A stretch of DNA of 56,212 nt from Candidatus Aminicenantota bacterium (GTDB lineage Bacteria; Acidobacteriota; Aminicenantia; Aminicenantales; UBA8522). Under the pieces are notes generated by a model that saw only the letters and a list, made by a program, of their open reading frames with translations, made no database searches and had not been told where the DNA came from. Where the stretch lies: positions 1 through 56,212 of the forward strand of contig JAFNEO010000041.1 of NCBI GenBank assembly GCA_017886205.1, in the 5' to 3' direction. The position numbers and the translations under genes were made by a program. This document shows positions 8,153-17,288 of this stretch, in pieces; the stretch's first letter is position 1, and every line of letters starts with the position of its first letter.

Positions 8153-10453
8153 TCATTCCGTTTTCTGAGTGGGGGCGCAGACGCTCTCTTCGACCTGGTG
8201 GAATTCCTTGAGGCCCGAGCGCTTAGAATACCAGATGGCGACGATGCAGATGATCAGGGAGGCGGCCACAAAGAGCACCACCCCCAGGGACATCTTCCGG
8301 TACTGGATGATGATCGGGGCGGCGAGCAGCGAAACGAGGTTGATGACTTTGATCATCGGGTTGAGGGCCGGACCGGAGGTGTCCTTGAGCGGGTCGCCCA
8401 CGGTGTCACCGACCACTGCCGCCCTGTGGGCGTCGGAGCCCTTGCCTCCATACAGGCCATCCTCGATCGTCTTCTTGGCGTTGTCCCAGGCTCCCCCTGA
8501 ATTGGCCATAAAAACGGCCAGGAGCTGCCCGGAAAGGATGACCCCGGCCAGGAACCCGCCCAGGGCTTCGACCTGGAGAGTCAGGCCGACGATCAGGGGA
8601 GTGAGCACGGCCAGCAGGGCCAGCCCGACGAGCTCTTTCTGGGCGGCCACCGTGCAGATGCCCACGGCCTGCTTGTAGTCCGGCTTGACTTTTCCTTCCA
8701 TGAGGCCGGGGATTTTGAACTGCCGGCGGACCTCCATGACGATGAGAGAAGCCGCGCGGGAGACGGCGTTGATGGTCAGGGAGGAGAAGAGCCAGGGGAC
8801 GGCACCGCCGATCAGCATCCCGATGAGGACCATGGGCATCGACACTCGGATGCCCGTGGTGAGCAGGTGTTCGGCTGCGGGCATGTTCATCTGGGCTTGG
8901 ACCTTGGTGACGTCGGTCATGAAGGAACCGAAGAGGGATACCGCGGCGATGACCGCCGACCCGATAGCGACGCCTTTGGTGATGGCCTTGGTCGTGTTTC
9001 CGACGGCGTCAAGGTCGGCCATGATCCGGCGGGCGTCCTTCTCCAGACCGGCCATCTCGCCGATGCCGTTGGCATTGTCGCAGATGGGGCCGAACGAATC
9101 CATGGCCACGTTGTTGCCGGTCAGCGTCAGCATGCCGATGCCGGTCATGGCGACGCCGTAGAGGACGTAGGCGACCGGCTGGCCCCAATAAATAAGCACC
9201 GCCGACAGGATCGTCCCGGCGATGACCAGGATGGCCCAGACGGTGGATTCCATCCCCACCGAGAGTCCCGACAGGATCACGGTGGCCGGGCCGGTGCGGG
9301 AAGACCGGGCGATCTCCTTGACCGGAGTGTGATGGGTATCGGTGAAATACTTGGTCAGCTCGTCGATGGCGATGGCCAGGATGATGCCCACGCCGACCGA
9401 AAGGAAAGCCCGCCACTCGTCCATGTAAAAATGGGCCAGGAACGCAAAGGATATAAAGCAGAGGACGGCCGAAGTATAAAAGCCGCGGTTGATCCCGGCC
9501 ATGGCATTGCCCTTTTTCTCGCCTTTCTTGCCGCGCACCTGGTAGGTTCCTATGATCGAAGATAAAACGCCGATGCCGCGGACCAGCAGGGGAAAAATGA
9601 TCCACTTGATCTGTCCGGTGATCGCGACCAGGGCCAGCCCCAGAATCAACCCGGAGACAATGGTCACTTCGTAGCTCTCAAAGATATCGGCGGCCATTCC
9701 GGCGCAGTCGCCGACATTGTCGCCGACGAGGTCGGCCACGACGGCGGCGTTGCGCGGGTCGTCCTCGGGGATACAGGCCTCGACCTTGCCCACCAGGTCG
9801 GCGCCGACGTCGGCCGCCTTGGTAAAGATGCCGCCTCCGACCCTCATAAACAGGGCGAGGAGCGTCCCTCCAAACCCGAACCCGAGCAGGGCGTCCGGCG
9901 CCGCTTTCTGGAAGACCATGAAGATGACCGTGCCCCCCAGGAGTCCGAGGCCGTCGGTCAGCATGCCGGTGATCGTGCCGGCCCGGTAGGCGATCTTCAA
10001 GGCCTTGTCGAAGCTCGTCCGGGCAGCGGCGGCCACCCGGACGTTCCCTTGGACGGCCATGCGCATCCCGAATTGCCCGACCATGAGCGAGAAAAGGGCG
10101 CCCAGGATAAAGGCGACCGCCCGGCCCAGTCCGATGACGAGCTTGACGCGGTCCGGGGTCAGGCTCGGAAACCGCTCCAGGGCTTCCGCCGAGGGAGGGA
10201 CGATGTAAACGCTGAAAAACAGCGCGACGGTCAGGACCACGATCAGCGGCAGTATGGTCTTGAGCTGCCGGCCTAGGTAGGCGTCGGCGCCCTGCCTGAT
10301 TGCTTCCCAGACCTCGATCATCTTGGGGTTGCCTTTGTCCTCGGCCATGATCTGGCGCCGGAGGAAGAGGGCATAGGCCAGTCCGAGCAAGGCGATGCCC
10401 AGGACCGCCCACAGGGCAATGGTCTCAAAGGGGGTCGCTCCTAACATCTCCAC
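8153..10453 (-). CDS. hppA: Membrane-bound proton-translocating pyrophosphatase, K+-independent type
   Basis: A 766-residue polytopic membrane protein (about 16 segments) that couples PPi hydrolysis to ion pumping. The substrate motif DVGADLVGKVEACIPEDDPRN and the adjacent ADLVGDNVGDCAGMAADIFES are intact. The residue deciding K+ dependence lies in GNTTKAITKG (K489). K+-dependent enzymes have Ala there, so this should be a K+-independent enzyme, a class known to pump H+ rather than Na+. It is monocistronic with a good promoter and an AAGGAG ribosome site. It could recover energy from biosynthetic PPi or work in reverse. Confidence 0.96.
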   Translation of the reverse strand: MEMLGATPFETIALWAVLGIALLGLAYALFLRRQIMAEDKGNPKMIEVWEAIRQGADAYLGRQLKTILPLIVVLTVALFFSVYIVPPSAEALERFPSLTPDRVKLVIGLGRAVAFILGALFSLMVGQFGMRMAVQGNVRVAAAARTSFDKALKIAYRAGTITGMLTDGLGLLGGTVIFMVFQKAAPDALLGFGFGGTLLALFMRVGGGIFTKAADVGADLVGKVEACIPEDDPRNAAVVADLVGDNVGDCAGMAADIFESYEVTIVSGLILGLALVAITGQIKWIIFPLLVRGIGVLSSIIGTYQVRGKKGEKKGNAMAGINRGFYTSAVLCFISFAFLAHFYMDEWRAFLSVGVGIILAIAIDELTKYFTDTHHTPVKEIARSSRTGPATVILSGLSVGMESTVWAILVIAGTILSAVLIYWGQPVAYVLYGVAMTGIGMLTLTGNNVAMDSFGPICDNANGIGEMAGLEKDARRIMADLDAVGNTTKAITKGVAIGSAVIAAVSLFGSFMTDVTKVQAQMNMPAAEHLLTTGIRVSMPMVLIGMLIGGAVPWLFSSLTINAVSRAASLIVMEVRRQFKIPGLMEGKVKPDYKQAVGICTVAAQKELVGLALLAVLTPLIVGLTLQVEALGGFLAGVILSGQLLAVFMANSGGAWDNAKKTIEDGLYGGKGSDAHRAAVVGDTVGDPLKDTSGPALNPMIKVINLVSLLAAPIIIQYRKMSLGVVLFVAASLIICIVAIWYSKRSGLKEFHQVEESVCAPTQKTE

Positions 10454-10709
10454 ATCTCCTTAGATGGCACGTTTCTGCGCCGCGGAATTCCCCTTTTCCG
10501 GGGTTTTGGGACAGCTTGTATAGCATAAATCCGGCAGAAATTCAATTTGTCCGTGTTGAGTCGTCAGCCATCCGGGAATGTCCTCGCTCCCGCTCAGGTT
10601 TTTAACGCCGTGAAGGCTCGGGTATGGGATTCGTCAGCCCGCTCAGTCGTCCACGGACTTCCTCACCCACACCCTTCGCCTTTATCATAAAGAAAACTGA
10701 GTTCCCTCG
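10454..10709. other. Gene-free stretch between hppA and miaB
   Basis: No convincing gene lies in 10454-10798. The hppA promoter occupies 10517-10545 and a possible miaB terminator 10710-10741. Two short direct repeats are visible: TCGTCAGCC at 10561-10569 and 10631-10639, and CCCGCTCAG at 10589-10597 and 10638-10646. A CCCCGG-AAAA-GGGG-like hairpin lies in the hppA leader near 10490-10505. Nothing else was recognised. Confidence 0.5.
10517..10545 (-). promoter_or_regulatory. Sigma-70 promoter of hppA
   Basis: Minus-strand -35 TTGAAT (10540-10545), 17-nt spacer, -10 TATACA (10517-10522). The leader of about 55 nt ends in TAAGGAG before the hppA ATG. Confidence 0.75.
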
Positions 10710-10741
10710 AAAAACGCCTCGGGAAGGCTAAACCTTCGAGG
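10710..10741 (-). terminator. Possible terminator of the recN-miaB transcript
   Basis: On the minus strand an imperfect stem, CCTCGAAGG with CCTTCCCGAGG (10717-10741), is followed by CG and then five T residues (complement of 10710-10714). The stem contains a 2-nt bulge and the U tract is short, so this is only a moderate candidate. Confidence 0.45.
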
Positions 10742-10798
10742 TCGCTTCTCCATTCCCGAACGGCTGCCAACGGAAATTGAAATCTATCGAGGACAAAA

Positions 10799-12115
10799 CT
10801 AGGCTGTTTTTTCGCCGAGGAGGCTATAGGGGCCGAAGGCAGTGATGTGGACATCGACCAAACGTCCCGTCGGGTCATCCGGCGAGCGAAAGTTGACCAC
10901 CTGGTTGCCTTCATTCCGGCCGGTAAAGAGCTGTGGGGTTTTCTGGCCGCGCCCCAGGCAGAGCACTTTCATCGTCTTCCCAACCAGGCGACTGTGGTCC
11001 TCCAGCTGGATCGTCTTCTGGAGATGCTGGATTTCCGCGAGCCGGCGCTGTTTCACTTCTTTGGGGACCGAATCCTCCAACCTCGAGGCTGCCGTCAGCG
11101 GCCGGGGCGAATAGCGGAAGGAAAAGATGCTGCTGAAGCGGACCTGCCGGAGGACTTCAACCGACTCCTCGAAGTCCGGCTCGGTCTCGCCGGGAAATCC
11201 GACGATGATGTCCGTGCTGAGACTGATCTCCGGCATCAGGCTGCGGAGCCCGGAGATGATGTCCAGGTACTCCTCTTTGGTGTAGCCTCTCTTCATCCTT
11301 TTCAGGACGGCGTTCGAGCCAGATTGAAGGGGGAGGTGGAGCTGGCGGCAGACCTTCCTGAGTCCGGCCACGGCCTCGGCAATCTCCGGCCGGAAATTCT
11401 TGGGGTGTGAGGTCAGGAAACGGATCCACTCGATGCCTTCGACGGCCGCCACCTCTCTCAGCAGTTCGGTGAATGGTCTTCCGGAAGCGGGGTCCCGGTA
11501 GGAATTGACGTTCTGCCCCAGGAGCTGAACTTCGAGGTACCCTTTCCGGGCCAGGTCGCGAACCTCTTCGAGGATCGACCGCAGCGGCCGGAACTTCTCC
11601 CGTCCGCGGGTGTAGGGGACGATGCAGTAGGCGCAGAAGTTATCGCATCCCTCCATCACGGTCACGTAGGCGCTGACCGGGCTGTCCCGCTGGATGAGGC
11701 CGGGTGAAGTCTCATGCCACTCCTCTGACCAGGAGGTCGAAACGTGTTTTTCGGCGGCGTCCTCTTTGACCAGGGACAACAGTTCAGCGGTGTTGTCCGG
11801 GCCGAGGACGAAATCGACGGCCCCTTTTTTTCCCAGGAGTTCCCAGCCCCGCAGCTGGGCGACGCAGCCCACGACGGCGATCCGGAGGGTCCTCTTCTTC
11901 TTGAGCTGGGCCAGTCGGCCGAGATAGGAGAAGAGCTTTTCCTCCGACTTCTCCCGGACGGCGCAGGTATTGACGATGATCAGGTCGGCGTCCTCGGGAC
12001 GCTCGGCCTTGACTGCTCCCGTCTGATCGAGCATCCCGGAGATCCGCTCGGAATCGCTCTCGTTCATCTGGCAGCCGAACGTGCGGATAAAATAGCGGCG
12101 TTTTTTTTCAGACAT
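10799..12115 (-). CDS. miaB: tRNA-2-methylthio-N6-dimethylallyladenosine synthase MiaB
   Basis: A 438-residue radical-SAM methylthiotransferase that adds the 2-methylthio group to i6A37 of tRNAs. The N-terminal UPF0004 domain carries the auxiliary-cluster cysteines C15 (GCQMNESDSE), C51 (NTCAVREK) and C84 (GCVAQ). The radical-SAM CxxxCxxC is CDNFCAYC (C157, C161, C164). A C-terminal TRAM domain closes the protein. NESDSE is the MiaB rather than RimO/MtaB form. It is the last gene of the recN-C_GCAxxG-miaB group, 32 nt after its neighbour. Confidence 0.95.
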   Translation of the reverse strand: MSEKKRRYFIRTFGCQMNESDSERISGMLDQTGAVKAERPEDADLIIVNTCAVREKSEEKLFSYLGRLAQLKKKRTLRIAVVGCVAQLRGWELLGKKGAVDFVLGPDNTAELLSLVKEDAAEKHVSTSWSEEWHETSPGLIQRDSPVSAYVTVMEGCDNFCAYCIVPYTRGREKFRPLRSILEEVRDLARKGYLEVQLLGQNVNSYRDPASGRPFTELLREVAAVEGIEWIRFLTSHPKNFRPEIAEAVAGLRKVCRQLHLPLQSGSNAVLKRMKRGYTKEEYLDIISGLRSLMPEISLSTDIIVGFPGETEPDFEESVEVLRQVRFSSIFSFRYSPRPLTAASRLEDSVPKEVKQRRLAEIQHLQKTIQLEDHSRLVGKTMKVLCLGRGQKTPQLFTGRNEGNQVVNFRSPDDPTGRLVDVHITAFGPYSLLGEKTA

Positions 12116-12147
12116 CCCGAGGAGAATTATACAACGGCGCCCGGAGA

Positions 12148-12582
12148 CTACAAAATCTGTTCCAGGATCTCGACGGCGTCAGCGACGAACCTGGGGCAGA
12201 GGTTTTCGAAGACACCGCGCTCCACTCCCAGGTTATGTCCTTGGGGCGAGCTCAGGTCGACGCCGATGAGCTCGCGGCAGACGATCGAGCCGTGGCGGTC
12301 CTGGAATCGCCGGAGGAACTCGTGGACGAGGCTGTAGGTCTTTTCTTTGGCCTCCTCGTCCTCCGGCCGGGTCCTTCCATACTTGAGTCCGATGGCCAGC
12401 ATGGCTCCTGTCACGGCCCCGCAGGTCAGGCCCATCCTGGCCATCCCGCCCCCGAAACCTTGAGAGATCTTGAGGGCCCTCTCTCTGTCCAGCCCGAGAG
12501 GCTCGCTGAGTGCAGCCAGCACGGCCTGGGAACAGCTGAACCCTTGCTTAAAGCTTTGAACGGCATCCTGGGCTCGGCTCAT
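12148..12582 (-). CDS. C_GCAxxG_C_C family redox/metal protein
   Basis: A 144-residue protein with the C_GCAxxG_C_C pattern: GFSCSQAVLAAL near the N-terminus, GFGGGMARMGLTCGAVTGAMLAIGL in the middle, a Cys before RELIG, and a C-terminal CPRFVADAVEILEQIL. The four conserved Cys suggest a metal or redox site. Function is unproven. The ATG at 12582 has GAAGGAGA upstream and overlaps the recN stop (ATGA), so it is translationally coupled to recN. Confidence 0.85.
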   Translation of the reverse strand: MSRAQDAVQSFKQGFSCSQAVLAALSEPLGLDRERALKISQGFGGGMARMGLTCGAVTGAMLAIGLKYGRTRPEDEEAKEKTYSLVHEFLRRFQDRHGSIVCRELIGVDLSSPQGHNLGVERGVFENLCPRFVADAVEILEQIL

Positions 12583-14282
12583 GTGTTTCTCCTTCTGGTC
12601 TTTTCCCGCTCGCAATTAAGGTGGAGCATTTCTCTGGCGTTCTGCAAAGACGTTGCCGTCATCCGGCTGCCGGAGAGGAGTCGGGAGATCTCCGAAACCC
12701 TCTCCTCGAAACCCAGTTCCCGGACGGTGGTGAAGGTGCGTTCCCGAGCGACCGTCTTTTCGATCCGGTAGTGGTGCGGCGCGAAGGACGCGATCTGCGG
12801 CAGATGGGTGATGCAGATGACTTGGTGGCGCCGGGCCAGGTCGCGGAGCTTCGAGGCGATGCACTCGGCCGTCTTTCCCCCAATTCCCGAGTCGATCTCG
12901 TCGAAGATGAGCGTCTTGAGACGGTCTTTCTCCTTGCCGATGGTCTTCAGGGCCAGCATGATGCGGGAAAGCTCCCCGCCCGAGGCTACCTTCCGGAGGG
13001 GCCGCAGGTCTTCTCCCGGGTTGGGGCTGATCAGGAATTCAACCTCATCGAGGCCCAGCTCCCGGGCCGTTTCCGGGGCGAGCGCGTCGGGGGAGGCCGT
13101 TTCCAACTTCACCTGGAACCGGGCCCTCCGCATTCCCAGCAGAGCGATTTCTTTTTCCACCTGGCCCTGGAGCTTGGGCGAGCCATCGTGCCGTAAGCGT
13201 GAGAGCCTCTCCGCCTTGGCCTTATAACCGCCGAGAGCTCGGCTGATCTCCACCTCGAGGTCGGCCAGCGTCTCCTCGCTCCGAGCGAGTCCGTCGGACT
13301 CCTGTTTGGCTTTGGCGCAATGGCGGAGGATGTCCTCGATCGTCTCGCCGTACTTGCGCCGGAGCTTCTCCATCGTGCTTAGCCTAGCCTCCAGTTCCTC
13401 GAGTCGCTCCGGCCCGAGGCTCTGCCGGTCTTTGAATTTGATCAGGGCATCGGCCAGCTCCCGAACGGTGATAGCCGACTGGCCGAGCGAGTCATCATAG
13501 GCTTCGAAACTCCGGTCATACCGGGCGATATCGTGTACGATTTCCTGGAGCCTGGAAAGACCGGCTGAGACCGAACCCTCCTCGCTGTAGGCGCAGCCCA
13601 GGCCGGCTTCGACGAGCAGGGCGATCTTTTCGGAGTTCTTGAGGATGTTCCGCTCCGCCAGCAGTTCCTCCCATTCTCCGGGACGAAGCCCGGCGGCCTC
13701 GATCTCTTTGATCTGGAACCCCAAGAAGTCTAGGCGTTGCTCTCGCTCTCGCTTTCTGGCCTCGAGTTCTCCCTTCTGCCGGCTCAGACGGCGCAGGTCC
13801 TGGGCGAGGCCGGACACCTCTTCCTTCAGACCTCCCAAGCCGAGGAAATCATCGAGATACCGGAGATGGTTCTCGATCTGGAGAAGGAAGATGTGATCGT
13901 TCTGGCCGTAGATGTCCACCAGTAAAGGGCTGACCTCCTTAAGCTTTTTAGCGGGGACGAGAACCCCGTTGAGATAGGCTTTTCCGGTCCCTTCCTGGGT
14001 GATGTGCCTCTGGATGAAAACCTCGCCCTCCTCGCTGAAAGAGAGGTCGGCGGAGACGCCCTTTGACAGGGGCAAACGGAAAACGGCCTCGACCGTGGCC
14101 TCGGCCCTGCCCGTCCGGATCAGGTCGGGGGACGCCTTGTCTCCCAGGACCAGCTTGATCCCGTCGATGATGATCGATTTGCCGGCGCCGGTCTCTCCGG
14201 TGAGGATGGAGAAGCCTTCCTGAAAATGGATTTCCAGGTCTTCGATGGTGGCCAGGTTCTTAATGCGGAGAGAGCCGAGCAT
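12579..14282 (-). CDS. recN: DNA repair ATPase RecN
   Basis: A 567-residue SMC-like protein of double-strand-break repair. Walker A is GETGAGKS (29-36), followed by central coiled coils (about 150-380). The ABC signature is in KVASGGELSRIMLALK, and Walker B is LIFDEIDSGIGGKTAE. The ending LLSGSRMTATSLQNAREML is typical. Length is normal. It starts 6 nt after the subtilase stop, inside a long co-directional run. Confidence 0.95.
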   Translation of the reverse strand: MLGSLRIKNLATIEDLEIHFQEGFSILTGETGAGKSIIIDGIKLVLGDKASPDLIRTGRAEATVEAVFRLPLSKGVSADLSFSEEGEVFIQRHITQEGTGKAYLNGVLVPAKKLKEVSPLLVDIYGQNDHIFLLQIENHLRYLDDFLGLGGLKEEVSGLAQDLRRLSRQKGELEARKREREQRLDFLGFQIKEIEAAGLRPGEWEELLAERNILKNSEKIALLVEAGLGCAYSEEGSVSAGLSRLQEIVHDIARYDRSFEAYDDSLGQSAITVRELADALIKFKDRQSLGPERLEELEARLSTMEKLRRKYGETIEDILRHCAKAKQESDGLARSEETLADLEVEISRALGGYKAKAERLSRLRHDGSPKLQGQVEKEIALLGMRRARFQVKLETASPDALAPETARELGLDEVEFLISPNPGEDLRPLRKVASGGELSRIMLALKTIGKEKDRLKTLIFDEIDSGIGGKTAECIASKLRDLARRHQVICITHLPQIASFAPHHYRIEKTVARERTFTTVRELGFEERVSEISRLLSGSRMTATSLQNAREMLHLNCEREKTRRRNT

Positions 14283-14288
14283 CCCCGG

Positions 14289-15650
14289 TTACTTCGAGAG
14301 CTTGATCGGGACGAGCGCCTTCTCCATGTTGATCCGTCCGTAGCCGATATAGTCGTCCCTCCCGGAGTGCTCTCCGGAATTTACGTCGTCCGAGGAGAAG
14401 CGGATGACGTCCATGATCTCATCGGCCGTAAGCCATGGCTTGAGCCCCTTGATCAGTGCGGCCAGACCCGCGACATGCGGCGTCGAGGCTGATGTGCCCG
14501 AGCCAAAAGCGTAGGGAAGATATGCGGTCATATCCGTCATGTAGGTCGGGTATGTCCCGAGAACGAATTCTCCGGGAGCCGCTACGTCCACTTCCGGTCC
14601 GAAACAGGACCAGTCCGTCCGTTCGTCGTTATAGTCAGTTGCAGCTACGGCAAGACAATACGCATCGTAGGCCGCAGGATAGAAAACGGCCGTATTGTCG
14701 TTTCCGGCCGCAGCCGCAACCACTACGTCCTTGTCATGGGCGTACCTGAGGGCATCGCGCAGGGAATCGTCGGGCTGGTCGCCCCCCAGGCTGAGGTTGA
14801 TGACGTCGGCGCCGTTGTCGGCCGCCCAGAGGATTCCGTCGATGAGATCGCTATAAAACGCGATACCTTCCTTATCGGCAACCTTGACCGGGAGGATCAG
14901 GCAGTTCCAAGCGACTCCGGCTATGCCCTCATCGTTATTGGTATCGGCGGCAGCTACGCCGGCTACATAAGTCCCGTGGCCGTTGTCGTCGGTGGCGTCC
15001 CAGTCCTCGTTGGCGAAATCACGGCCGCGCGATACGGTCTTATTTTTTAGGTCCGGGTGCTCAAAGTCAATTCCGGAATCGATAATGGCGACGACTGTCT
15101 CCGCAGATCCCTTGGCCTCCTCCCAGCCGGTAGTGGCCTTGATATCGGCTTGGGCCTTGCCGCTGGGGGCGCCCGGGACGTCGATCTTCTGCCCGGTGTT
15201 GTTGAGGGCCCACTGCTCTCGGAAAAGAAGATCGTTGGGAGTGACCATGATCCGGGCGATATAGTTGGGTCCGGCATACATGACATCGGGATTCTGGCTC
15301 AGGGCGTAGGCCATCTCTTCCACCGACGCCCAGTCGGGAATCCTGACTTGGTAGAGGTTGAGATGGGAGATCCTTTTGATCTTCTTGGTGTCGTACCTGG
15401 CCAGGGTGGCATTGACGAACTGGGTGCTAACGCTGGGCTTGAACCTGACCAGGACCTGACCGGGAGCGTAACGAGGGCCCTCCGCCCGGAGGGGGAGGCC
15501 GCCGTTGAGCGAAAGGATCGTCCGGCCGATGGTCGGGGTTGCCCGCTTCCTGGTCCTCTCTTCGCGGGCCTTCTGGAAGCTATAGCCGGAGGCGAACAGG
15601 ACAAGCAGAAGGGCCGTGATTACGAGGCTTTTTCTCTTCAGTATGGTCAT
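14289..15650 (-). CDS. Secreted subtilisin-like serine protease (S8 family)
   Basis: A 453-residue S8 peptidase. An N-terminal signal segment (KRKSLVITALLLVLFASG) is followed by a propeptide-like region with APGQVLVRFKP (62-72). The catalytic triad is complete: D191 in AIIDSGIDFEHPDL, H225 in DNGHGTYVAG and S387 in GTSASTPHVAG, with oxyanion N317 in AAAGND. A Fn3 or sorting domain is lacking. The ATG at 15650 has GGAGGAAAC upstream; the open frame runs further but lacks a signal. Its neighbours are a beta-barrel and recN. Substrates are unknown. Confidence 0.92.
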   Translation of the reverse strand: MTILKRKSLVITALLLVLFASGYSFQKAREERTRKRATPTIGRTILSLNGGLPLRAEGPRYAPGQVLVRFKPSVSTQFVNATLARYDTKKIKRISHLNLYQVRIPDWASVEEMAYALSQNPDVMYAGPNYIARIMVTPNDLLFREQWALNNTGQKIDVPGAPSGKAQADIKATTGWEEAKGSAETVVAIIDSGIDFEHPDLKNKTVSRGRDFANEDWDATDDNGHGTYVAGVAAADTNNDEGIAGVAWNCLILPVKVADKEGIAFYSDLIDGILWAADNGADVINLSLGGDQPDDSLRDALRYAHDKDVVVAAAAGNDNTAVFYPAAYDAYCLAVAATDYNDERTDWSCFGPEVDVAAPGEFVLGTYPTYMTDMTAYLPYAFGSGTSASTPHVAGLAALIKGLKPWLTADEIMDVIRFSSDDVNSGEHSGRDDYIGYGRINMEKALVPIKLSK

Positions 15651-15667
15651 CGTTTCCTCCGCATCAA

Positions 15668-16459
15668 TCAGAGAGCAAGAAGCGTCTGGACCATGAACGA
15701 ATAGTCTATGCCGTTCGGGCGGGGATGGAGGCCGGCTTCGGCCCGGAGGCGAAGCGAGGAGGAGAACTCGAAGTCGGCTCCCAGTCCGAGGGCGAACGGG
15801 CTCTTGCCCTTGATGTCCTTCTTCTCGCTTCCCTTGAGATCCTGGACGGTTTGCCCCAGCTCGAAGTTTCCCCAGAGGTAATCGAAGCGAGGATAAAGAA
15901 ATGGAGTGACACCCTCCCAGCCCCGGTAGGTCAAGACAGGTCCCACTGAAGCCTTCATCCAAATCGGCTTCCCTTTGGCCGATCCCTCAACGGCCAAGCC
16001 GGGGATCTTCCATTCCTTATTGAGTCCCAGTGAGGCGAAGAACTGGCCGCGAATGTCCACTCCGAAGGCAGCTCCTCCGAGTACGGACTTCTCGACCTCT
16101 GCCCCGAGCAGAATCCCGCCGATGCTTCCGGAATCGGTATCAATTTCGAGGGAGTAGGGGAGCCGGCGGAAGGCCAGGCCATCGAAAGTGGATGAACTGT
16201 AGCCGACATGGGCGGACAGGGAGAATCCCGGCCGGAACTCGTACTCGAGGACGAGGCTGGCCAGAAGAGCCGTCATCTTGGGAATGACGTCCTGGACCTC
16301 CTCGTTCAAATCGAGGGTCCGGGAGAGATATCCGAAGCTCAGCCCTGCTCTGAAGCTCGAGCTCTCCGTATCGGGGCGGGCCTGCCCAACGGCCGGGGGA
16401 GCGAGGGCAAAGAGGACGACGAAGATGAGCGCACAGCACAGAATCAGACGATATCTCAT
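15668..16459 (-). CDS. Outer-membrane beta-barrel protein, function unknown
   Basis: A 263-residue protein with a clear signal peptide (MRYRLILCCALIFVVLFALAPPAVGQ). A run of amphipathic strands follows (FRAGLSFGYLSRTLD, SLSAHVGYSSSTF, and others) and it ends DYSFMVQTLLAL. This is an OmpW/Opr-like size of about 8-12 strands, but no named family is recognised. The ribosome site is GGGAGG. It lies between the BamD-like gene and the subtilase, possibly co-transcribed with both. Confidence 0.75.
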   Translation of the reverse strand: MRYRLILCCALIFVVLFALAPPAVGQARPDTESSSFRAGLSFGYLSRTLDLNEEVQDVIPKMTALLASLVLEYEFRPGFSLSAHVGYSSSTFDGLAFRRLPYSLEIDTDSGSIGGILLGAEVEKSVLGGAAFGVDIRGQFFASLGLNKEWKIPGLAVEGSAKGKPIWMKASVGPVLTYRGWEGVTPFLYPRFDYLWGNFELGQTVQDLKGSEKKDIKGKSPFALGLGADFEFSSSLRLRAEAGLHPRPNGIDYSFMVQTLLAL

Positions 16460-16469
16460 TGAACCTCCC

Positions 16470-17270
16470 TTATCGGGCCGGCTTGGCGGCGGCCTTGTTG
16501 ATCTCGGTCAGCCGCGCTTGGGCCTTCTTGGCGAATTTGCTCTCGGGAAAATCGGTGACAAGCTTGGTGAAGTAGGGGATGCTCTCCTCGGTCTTTTTCC
16601 ATTTATAGTAAGAATCCGCCAAATAATAATAGACCTCGTCCATCTTGGAGTAGCTCGGGTAGTTCGTCAGGATCTCGGACAACCTTGCCGTCGACGCTTT
16701 GTAGGCATAGACTCGGAAGTAGTGCTCGCCGATGCTGAAGGTATGCTCGGCCAGGCGTTCCTCGCACTCGGTGAGCTGCTTCTGGGCGAGCTTGGCCTCT
16801 TCGCTCAGAGGAAAATTGGCGATCACCTTCTTGAACTCGATCACAGCCTGGGTGGTCTTGGTCTGGTCGCGGCCTGCCTTAAGGGTCTTCTTGAAGAAGG
16901 TCATAGCGATCCGGTACTGCGCATAAGAGGCCGAGGGGCTATAGGGGTAGAGCTGAATGAACTCCCGGTATTCGGAGGCGGCCAGGATCATGCTGCTCTC
17001 ATCGCCCTTATCAAAGTAAGAGTCGGCAATCGCCAATTTGGCCCGCTGGGCATAGAAGCTCTTGGGGAAGGAATCGATCACCTGACGAAAATATAGACGC
17101 GCCTTCTCGGCGTCTTTTTTCATGATCTCCTGGCCGGCTTTGTACAGGGCCTCATCTGAAGCCGCGATCTCGGGGGCGATCTCCACCGGCTTCTCTTTGC
17201 AGCTCCAGGCGCCCAACCCGCAGAGAAAGGCAACGACGAGAATCAGGCTGGTTCTGTTCATGGCCGTCAC
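16470..17270 (-). CDS. bamD: BamD-like outer-membrane lipoprotein (TPR)
   Basis: A 266-residue lipoprotein with the lipobox Cys at residue 24 (GLGAWSC) followed by TPR-like helices. Motifs include ALYKAGQEIMKKDAEKARLYFRQVIDSFPKSFYAQRAKLAIADSYF and two more repeats with SYxxxK and FPxSxxAKKA. This is the BamD/ComL architecture, the essential lipoprotein of the beta-barrel assembly machine. Starts are GTG at 17270 (AAGGA upstream) or ATG at 17261. bamA is not in the window, and a YbgF-like or other TPR lipoprotein cannot be excluded. Confidence 0.8.
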   Translation of the reverse strand: MTAMNRTSLILVVAFLCGLGAWSCKEKPVEIAPEIAASDEALYKAGQEIMKKDAEKARLYFRQVIDSFPKSFYAQRAKLAIADSYFDKGDESSMILAASEYREFIQLYPYSPSASYAQYRIAMTFFKKTLKAGRDQTKTTQAVIEFKKVIANFPLSEEAKLAQKQLTECEERLAEHTFSIGEHYFRVYAYKASTARLSEILTNYPSYSKMDEVYYYLADSYYKWKKTEESIPYFTKLVTDFPESKFAKKAQARLTEINKAAAKPAR

Positions 17271-17288
17271 TTCTGTCCTTGATTCATT

